A DNA stretch of 64,000 bases, from contig WION01000016.1 in NCBI GenBank assembly GCA_015039365.1, positions 186,001 to 250,000 of the forward strand, read 5' to 3'. A program made the translations under genes and the position numbers. Below, piece by piece: positions 58,420 to 64,000 of this stretch. Below the pieces are notes generated by a model that did no database searches, had not been told where the DNA came from, and saw only the letters and a list, made by a program, of their open reading frames with translations. This DNA is from Amanita rubescens. Lineage: Eukaryota; Basidiomycota; Agaricomycetes; Agaricales; Amanitaceae. The stretch's first letter is position 1; every line of letters begins with the position of its first letter.

Positions 58420-59324
58420 GTCTTCTCTGGGGTCCGCGTGGTATCTGGCGCCTGTACCATGCGAGCCTATATATCTACATGCATTATCGTCCAAAATGGC
58501 AGGTGAAGAGATGTAAATTCCGGCGCAGTATCAATACCATATTGGCTCGCCTTGTTTCATGAAACTTCCAACATTGCTATGCGGTGACATTGCGGTCCAG
58601 TGTAACTTGAACTTGTCCACCCAGTAGACACTACTCGCTTGCGACGGAGGCATCGTCGTGATTGTATTGTTTCACATTTCCAGAGGTATGTTGGCATCCG
58701 CACAGAAAGCGCCAGACAGCATGGTCAAGGTACGTGAGAGTTGTGCCTACCTCTTTTGGTCCGATCAGAACCCCTATCATGATCTCTGCCAAGGTTTGCC
58801 CTGACTTATCATGCATCATACACCCTACATTTCACAATTTCACCCATGATTCTGTTAATATTCCACCAAATAAGCTTGCTCAGGCCGCTCAGGCGCCGGC
58901 TATGGCACGCAGGAGCAACTTGGGACCTATCGGAGCGCTCTCTTAGCAGCCCATTAATGTCGCCGACTCAGAGAGTGCTTACATATATCCATCTGTCACT
59001 GCCTCGTGCACCATGCATCCTGAGTGCATGTACTGCACTTTACGATGAATTTCTTCTTCAATATTCAATAACCCTCAAGCCAGAAAACAGGCGTGTAGAA
59101 AGTTCGTAAAGCGACACCCGAGCTAAATATAAATGCTTGTCACCAGTCGGGAAATGGGCCGGGATTGATCCAAGATTTAATATCATAATTCTTTTTCTAG
59201 ATGACTAGACATAGGTCCATACTTAGTTCAACATGCCCTTTGGCCAAAGGACCTGAGTCAGCTCGAGGTGATCCAATAACCCGCATCACAAACAACTTAC
59301 GTGTCGCCATGTGCATAGACGCGG

Positions 59325-59465
59325 CTGCAATTTGCACCGGCTTCGGAGCTCAACTCAACGCGCAGTACGCGCCGACCATTCACTATGGTGTTCAACGTTC
59401 AACGTTCAACCCCAAGTATCAACCACTAAAAGCATGTCTCACTTATCAGATACTCAGCGCTCAGG
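59325..59465 (+). repeat. Direct repeat, unit 1
   Basis: Matches unit 2 at 59620-59770. Shared pieces include ACTTATCAGATACTCAG, TCAACCACTAAAA and GACCATTCAC, with small indels. A micro-tandem GTTCAACGTTCAACGTTCAA lies inside this unit only. Confidence 0.7.
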
Positions 59466-59619
59466 GTATCGTACCAATAGTTCAGCAGCATTCCATTTCC
59501 CAACCCGGCCGCCGCCTCCCCATCCGCTTTCTCCCGTCTCCCCTTTGCCGAATCTAATCGCCGAAGTTGAATTCGGGCGAAAAAGTGATGTCGTCACTCT
59601 AATTGTGTGTGTACGGGCT

Positions 59620-59770
59620 GCTGCTGCGATTTGCATAAAATCACGACATCAGGACTTCGGAGTTCAGCTCAACTTCGCGCACTGCGCGCTGACCATTCAC
59701 CATGGTCTTTAACCTCAAGCATCAACCACTAAAAAGCATATATCTCACTTATCAGATACTCAGTACTTTG
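59620..59770 (+). repeat. Direct repeat, unit 2
   Basis: Second copy of the unit at 59325-59465, roughly 80% similar by eye and in the same orientation. It may represent a duplicated promoter segment of the hydrolase gene that follows. Confidence 0.7.
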
Positions 59771-59882
59771 TTCATACGTATACCATGGTGGACCCTGCAG
59801 TCGACGTTTAGGTCCGTCAATTGCTCTCAACCTAACACACTGTCATTCACAGCTTTAACAGGAGCTGGCGACCTAGGGAATC

Positions 59883-61000
59883 ATGGAGTCTGACGCGTGC
59901 ACTGCTTGTCCGTCTCATTCGTCATGTGGGGATAGTTATGAAGCAGTATGTACGGCGTTGTCGACCGCTGCACGATATAAACTAATAACCACCAGTGTCG
60001 GTGGCATCGCTCCAAGAACAAGCTACAAAGCCATACAACCCGGTCCTGGCGTGAATGGCATTTGGGTTGATCCAGTTCCCAATCTGATTATAGGTGACGT
60101 CAAAGCATACGCTGAAACCGTATCAGTCACGTCAACACGGACCCCGCAGAATCGCCGCAGATAATTATGTCTAGGGGTGCGAAGCCAATGACATTTACGA
60201 GGTAATTGTAGCCTGTGATGGCATCGAGCAGAGCCGCAGGGAAAGGATTGACCGTCGTAGGCGGCTCTCCAGAGGAAAGACGATACTCGAGCGCAAAAAC
60301 GCGATGTACAGATTCCACGGACTTCAGGAATCCGCGTGGGATCGTTGCCGTTATATCTGTAGGATGAGCTGAACCCTGGATGTATCCGCCTCCGTGAAGG
60401 GAATATATTAGCTTTTCCCCCGCCTGTGGTGGGGAAGCAACTTCGACACTGGACCCTAGTTTGTGGATCCAATACCCGGGAAATCGCTATCTTGTGGAGA
60501 ACCAAACATCTTCAGAAGTCAAGCTTCCCGCTCCACCAGGAGGAATACTTTTACTTTCCCCGTGGACTGATCTGAGCGACTCCAACGATCAACCGGGGTC
60601 GTCTATGTTTCGTAATGACCGCACTGATTACCTGGATGCCGGTCAACTTGTCGTCCAGGCGAAGACATTCTTAGGACCACATGGATCGGGAGCTAGTGAG
60701 ACCAACAGATACGTCTCGCCTGCATGTAAACATCCATCGTTCGACATCAATTTCGTCGGGTTTCCGAGAACATTTATCATTGTAGGAGATGCCGAGATGC
60801 TTCTAGATCAGATCAAAACTTTACACCAGCGGATGGTCAAAGATTTAGGTCCCGGGGATGGAGTAGGAGAGAACGAAGGAAAGGTCAGATACCTCGAGGC
60901 GCCAGATGCTGTTCACGATTTCCTCGTTTTTGAAAATTTTGAGCCAGAGAGAAGCAGTACTCTGAAGGAGATCGCTGATTGGATCGCCGCCTGGTCCTAA
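59883..61000 (+). pseudogene. Alpha/beta hydrolase (HSL-type) gene disrupted by inversion of its central segment
   Basis: The family hydrolyses carboxylic esters using Ser-Asp-His. On the plus strand the N-terminal part (GPGVNGIWVDPVPNLIIGDV then KAYAETVSVTS) ends near 60134. The next 345 bp code on the minus strand: PGYWIHKLGSS, SLHGGGYIQGSAHPTDITAT (oxyanion loop, 60384-60395), HRVFALEYRLSSGEP, NPFPAALLDAITGYNYLV and IICGDSAG with the catalytic serine (60142-60156). Plus-strand coding resumes near 60481: RYLVENQTSSEVKLPAPPGG, LLLSPWTDLSD, TFIIVGDAEMLLDQ with the Asp, and EAPDAVHDFLVF with the His, ending at the TAA 60998-61000. The pieces follow the family order if the middle is turned round, so the gene was broken by a simple inversion and cannot make an active enzyme. 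Confidence 0.88.
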
Positions 61001-61731
61001 CCAATTTGATGGCACCGCAAATTCGTTGACATATCCAGAGCGGTATATATAATATTTACGCTGGGTACTTTTGCATCACTGACGTTGGCGATTGTAAAGT
61101 ACTTTTGACGTTATTTGTATTGCCATTCCGCGCTTTGCTTGACGGCTTGTGAGGTACTAGGATACACCGAGCGTTCGAGTAGAAATATATTATTAGCAGG
61201 GAGCATCATCCCCGACAATACTCGCCATCGAAGAAGGCGATTTATTCCGCGTCGTTGTCACCTACTAAGTGGTGTATTTAGAGAAAGTAGGCTTATTCTT
61301 GACGCAAGACAATGACAAACGACTTGGGCTCGCGATACTGTGGAACGTCGTAATCTACATTTTGAGACAACCATATTCGCATCGTTCGTGAGTACTAGTG
61401 CCACTATTGTATTGTTTTTGGAATATAGGAAAGATAGCGTAAAATGTATAGTAAACATGTCAACGCCCAACATAAGTAGTACAAGCTAGTGGAAGGCTAC
61501 CTTGAAGCAACATGTATAGAATGAATAAACCATAATTCTGTTCTTGCAGAGGAGCCATAGCTGATAAGAAGGGAAATATACAAATGTCAGCATGGCATAC
61601 TGAAACAAATAATAGAGCGATAACATAAATAGAGTAGACACTTTGTAATGCGATATTTGGCGAGCGGCCGACAAGTACAGGGATTGGAACGGGTTAGTCG
61701 AACGGCTCGTGACGATACGTGCATATTCCGG
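61001..61731. other. Intergenic stretch between two convergent genes
   Basis: About 730 bp, AT-rich in places. It must hold the 3' ends of the hydrolase pseudogene and the Mei2-like gene. No gene or repeat was recognised. Confidence 0.45.
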
Positions 61732-64000
61732 TCAACGAGAAAATTTTCCCCTTCTCGAAGTCGCAGCGTCTTCTGTATCTCGCTGAACTCCGGAAGAAGC
61801 GCGGGGTTCCCCATTCTGGGACTGTCGACGGGGCCCTACGGTGGCATATAACTGAGTTTGCAACCCAGAGCCGACACCGGGGACGTATAAGGCCCCTCGA
61901 TTGTGAGAACTTCGTTCCTTCCTGCGTAAATGGGTTGGAGCGGGGAATGGCTCGGGCAAGCCCTGTGCGGGCCCATCAGAGTAGAATATTTTAGGGCGCC
62001 AAGCTTCACGTTCGTCCATGATACAGGAATTCTTGAATTTCTCGACGAGGGCTTCTTTTCCCCTTCATTTCGGAAACGTTAATGCTTCCAGCGTTCAGGT
62101 ACTTTAGGAATACTTACTGGTAGTTGGCGTAGCTCATCTGAAGCACCTTCTCACTAGAGAACATATTCCTGACCCCTCATGCATCAGGCATGTGGTCAAG
62201 CACGAAGTCAAATGGAACTCACCATTTCTCGCCCAGTTTCTTCTTGGCGAATGTTAGTAAGTCTTGAACGTGTATAAAATTGACAAATGCGTAGCCAACA
62301 TTACACCCTGTCACCTCTTTAACATGCTGAAAAAAACCGTAAGAAGAGACATTACCATTTTTGAAGTCCATTCTCAAATATAAAAAGTCGATCCTTCGAG
62401 GACAAACTTTATGAATAAAATTAAGCAAGTCCTTGTCACTCATTTTGTTGGGAATGTTCTTAATCATGACAGTCGTGCGAGTATCTTGCCCGTCTTCTAT
62501 GCGTGCTAGATTCAGCTGGTTACGTTCGGGAGGTGGCACTGGCTCTCGTGAAAGAGTTGACATTGCCAGCGAAACGCTGTTCGGGCTACCTGCGTGAGCT
62601 GGGGGAGTAGGGGTCCTCGCAGTTGGGATGAATAAAGGGGAACAGTTTGACGCAACTTGCGGCCCAAATGGTACCTTCTGATAGCATGGTACGTGGCTAT
62701 TTTGCGAGTTAGGTATCTGAGGGGAATAATAGGGACCTGTGACCAACGCCGCTTGAGAATCCGGATACCAGTGTTCGACACCGGGAACTATGGTTGCATG
62801 AGCGGGGGGAGGACCAGGAGTGGCAGCTATAACTGCGGCATGATCTAAGCCCCAATTTTGCAACCCCATCGGATGATGAGTATGGCCATTCTCATGCTCG
62901 GGCCCATACACAGATGTGACTTGCTGCGGAATGGAATAGGCCATACTTGGTTGTACGCCTGGCTGAATTGGCGAAAAGTAAACGGTAGAATTTGGAGTCA
63001 TTGGAGCAGTCGCATTGAAGGCGCGGCCATTAGAGGTAGGGTCTTTCCGAGGTGGGTAATAGAAGTAATCAGGGCGTGGATAGTAAAAGTGGTAGGAGGC
63101 ATTTTGATAATCGCCGTTCCAATATCTAGCCTCGTGCTCGATATGTTGCATCTGAGATCTCTCAGAATCGTGCTTCGCAGGACCCGGGGCATCTCCGACG
63201 TTCGAAACTAGATAGTTGTTGCTGTCCATTACGTATAGGTGGCCATTTGATTCGCGCATCGTAGGACTGAACAGATTGCCAGGGTTCGACGTGTAGAAAT
63301 AGGTCGGTGAGGGGACATCCGTAGAATAAAAAGCGGGTGCAGAGGACTTGTGAGATACGTCTATTTCAGTAACATTCACGGCTGGGCCTTCGTATGCAAA
63401 TCGTTCCCGCGTGTGAGAGAGCTGACCTGGCAAAGCAATACGGAACTTGCTATCCATGCACCGATTTTTATCATTCTGAAAGGGAGGAGCAGCGTCCTCT
63501 CGGTGGATGGATGGTGCTTGCTTGACAGGGTATTCGGAAGCTGGCCCACGATGATGCGCGACGTCTTGGCGGTGTACTTTCAGCTTCATCCCAAACACTG
63601 CTTGACCGTCGAGTTCACTTATTTGACTCGAGGCGGTATCAGCTTCGCGCGTGTCGAAGTATTCAACACAAAAAGATTTAACCCGGTCCTTGAGAAAATT
63701 ATTATTGGATTATTCTCTGGAGAATTAGTCAACAAATCACCTTATCCCCCTCTATACCTGCAGGAAGATCGGCAGGTGTAAAGTACCTCAGACCCCCGAA
63801 TGTCTCCAGATACTTCTTGAGCAAATCCAAGTTGAGTTTACGGGTCTGGCTATTCACATCGGTGTCTGAGCTCTGGAAGCCTGTGTTCATGTCTGATTCT
63901 ACGACACGTTCGAAGTCGTGATAGTCATCACACTCGACCGTTACGTAGAATCTGCCATCAGTGGAAGTCAAAAAGGTGGAACTTCCAATAATCTAATATA
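61732..64000 (-). CDS. Mei2-like RNA-binding protein, 3' part of gene (5' end lies right of the window)
   Basis: Mei2-family proteins bind RNA and in fission yeast switch cells to meiosis. The right-most exon begins after an intron acceptor near 63990 and reads RFYVTVECDDYHDFERVV, LDLLKKYLETFGGLRYFTPA. The next exon gives an RRM end (FCVEYFDTREADTASSQISE, FGMKLKVHRQDVAHHRG). A long Pro/Tyr/Ser-rich linker follows. The diagnostic C-terminal RRM is RTTVMIKNIPNKMSDKDLLN, FLYLRMDFKN joined by an intron to GCNVGYAFVNF, then SSEKVLQMSYANYQGKEALV and FKNSCIMDEREAWRPKIFYS. The tail ends RRGKFSR at the TGA 61732-61734. The N-terminus is outside the window. Confidence 0.85.

Larger units (their letters stand above)
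58420..59882. other. Long intergenic region with a degenerate direct duplication
   Basis: About 1.46 kb without a gene I can support. It contains the direct repeat described at 59325-59465 and 59620-59770. The remaining open frames carry no recognisable protein. Confidence 0.5.

Noticed and set aside
60023..60505. Minus-strand frame in the hydrolase region as an independent antisense gene
   Set aside because: It contains only the central family segment, lacks Asp and His, and its ends meet exactly where the plus-strand parts stop and resume.

Overview
The window is nuclear DNA of a filamentous basidiomycete fungus, most likely an agaricomycete. The evidence is dense genes on both strands, many short GT-AG introns (mostly about 45-60 nt), a FunK1-type protein kinase with decayed copies, a fungal phenylalanine ammonia-lyase, a basidiomycete-type polytopic membrane protein, and a tRNA-Gly with an anticodon-loop intron. 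No virus, plasmid, CRISPR array or recognisable autonomous transposon was seen. Coordinates of multi-exon genes run from start codon to stop codon and include introns; exon joins were worked out by eye.

Layout. 1-11.8 kb: 5' part of the giant lipid-transfer protein gene CSF1 (-), head to head with a twin-CX9C mitochondrial protein like NDUFAF8 (+), then a DSC4-like (DUF1746) gene (-) with an apparent frameshift, divergent from the class II histone deacetylase HDA1 (+) across a short region with four CACGTG motifs. 11.8-25.8 kb: two amidohydrolase paralogues on the minus strand (the second apparently inactive), with ERCC1/RAD10 (+), a CANIN-like nuclear protein (-) and a FunK1 pseudogene (+) between them. 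25.8-34.5 kb: a FunK1 fragment, an HMG-box factor (+), a NIPA-like and an SLC35F-like transporter (both -), and a TCP11/SOK1-type gene (+). 34.5-46 kb: phenylalanine ammonia-lyase (+), a mosaic relic, the intact FunK1 kinase (-), a mitochondrial-type cation diffusion facilitator (-), a maleylacetate-reductase-like iron alcohol dehydrogenase (-) and a divergent flavin-reductase-like gene (+). 46-57.2 kb: a large Sec7-like/PH protein (+), an NFKBIL1-like coiled-coil protein (+), MIA40 (+), MCM2 (-) and an intron-containing tRNA-Gly(GCC) (-). 57.2-64 kb: a polytopic membrane protein (-), an alpha/beta hydrolase gene with an inverted central segment, and the 3' part of a Mei2-like RNA-binding protein gene (-) that runs off the right edge.

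Most genes are housekeeping: lipid transfer, mitochondrial import and complex I assembly, chromatin, DNA repair and replication, and metal, Mg or nucleotide-sugar-type transport. The accessory features are the FunK1 kinase with three decayed relatives, one of them nested in a duplicated piece of its neighbour; a duplicated amidohydrolase with one dead copy; and a hydrolase broken by a clean internal inversion. I found no coherent new multi-gene system. The clearest unusual signals are the inversion, the mosaic relic, the dead amidohydrolase copy, and a Sec7-like domain without its catalytic glutamate.
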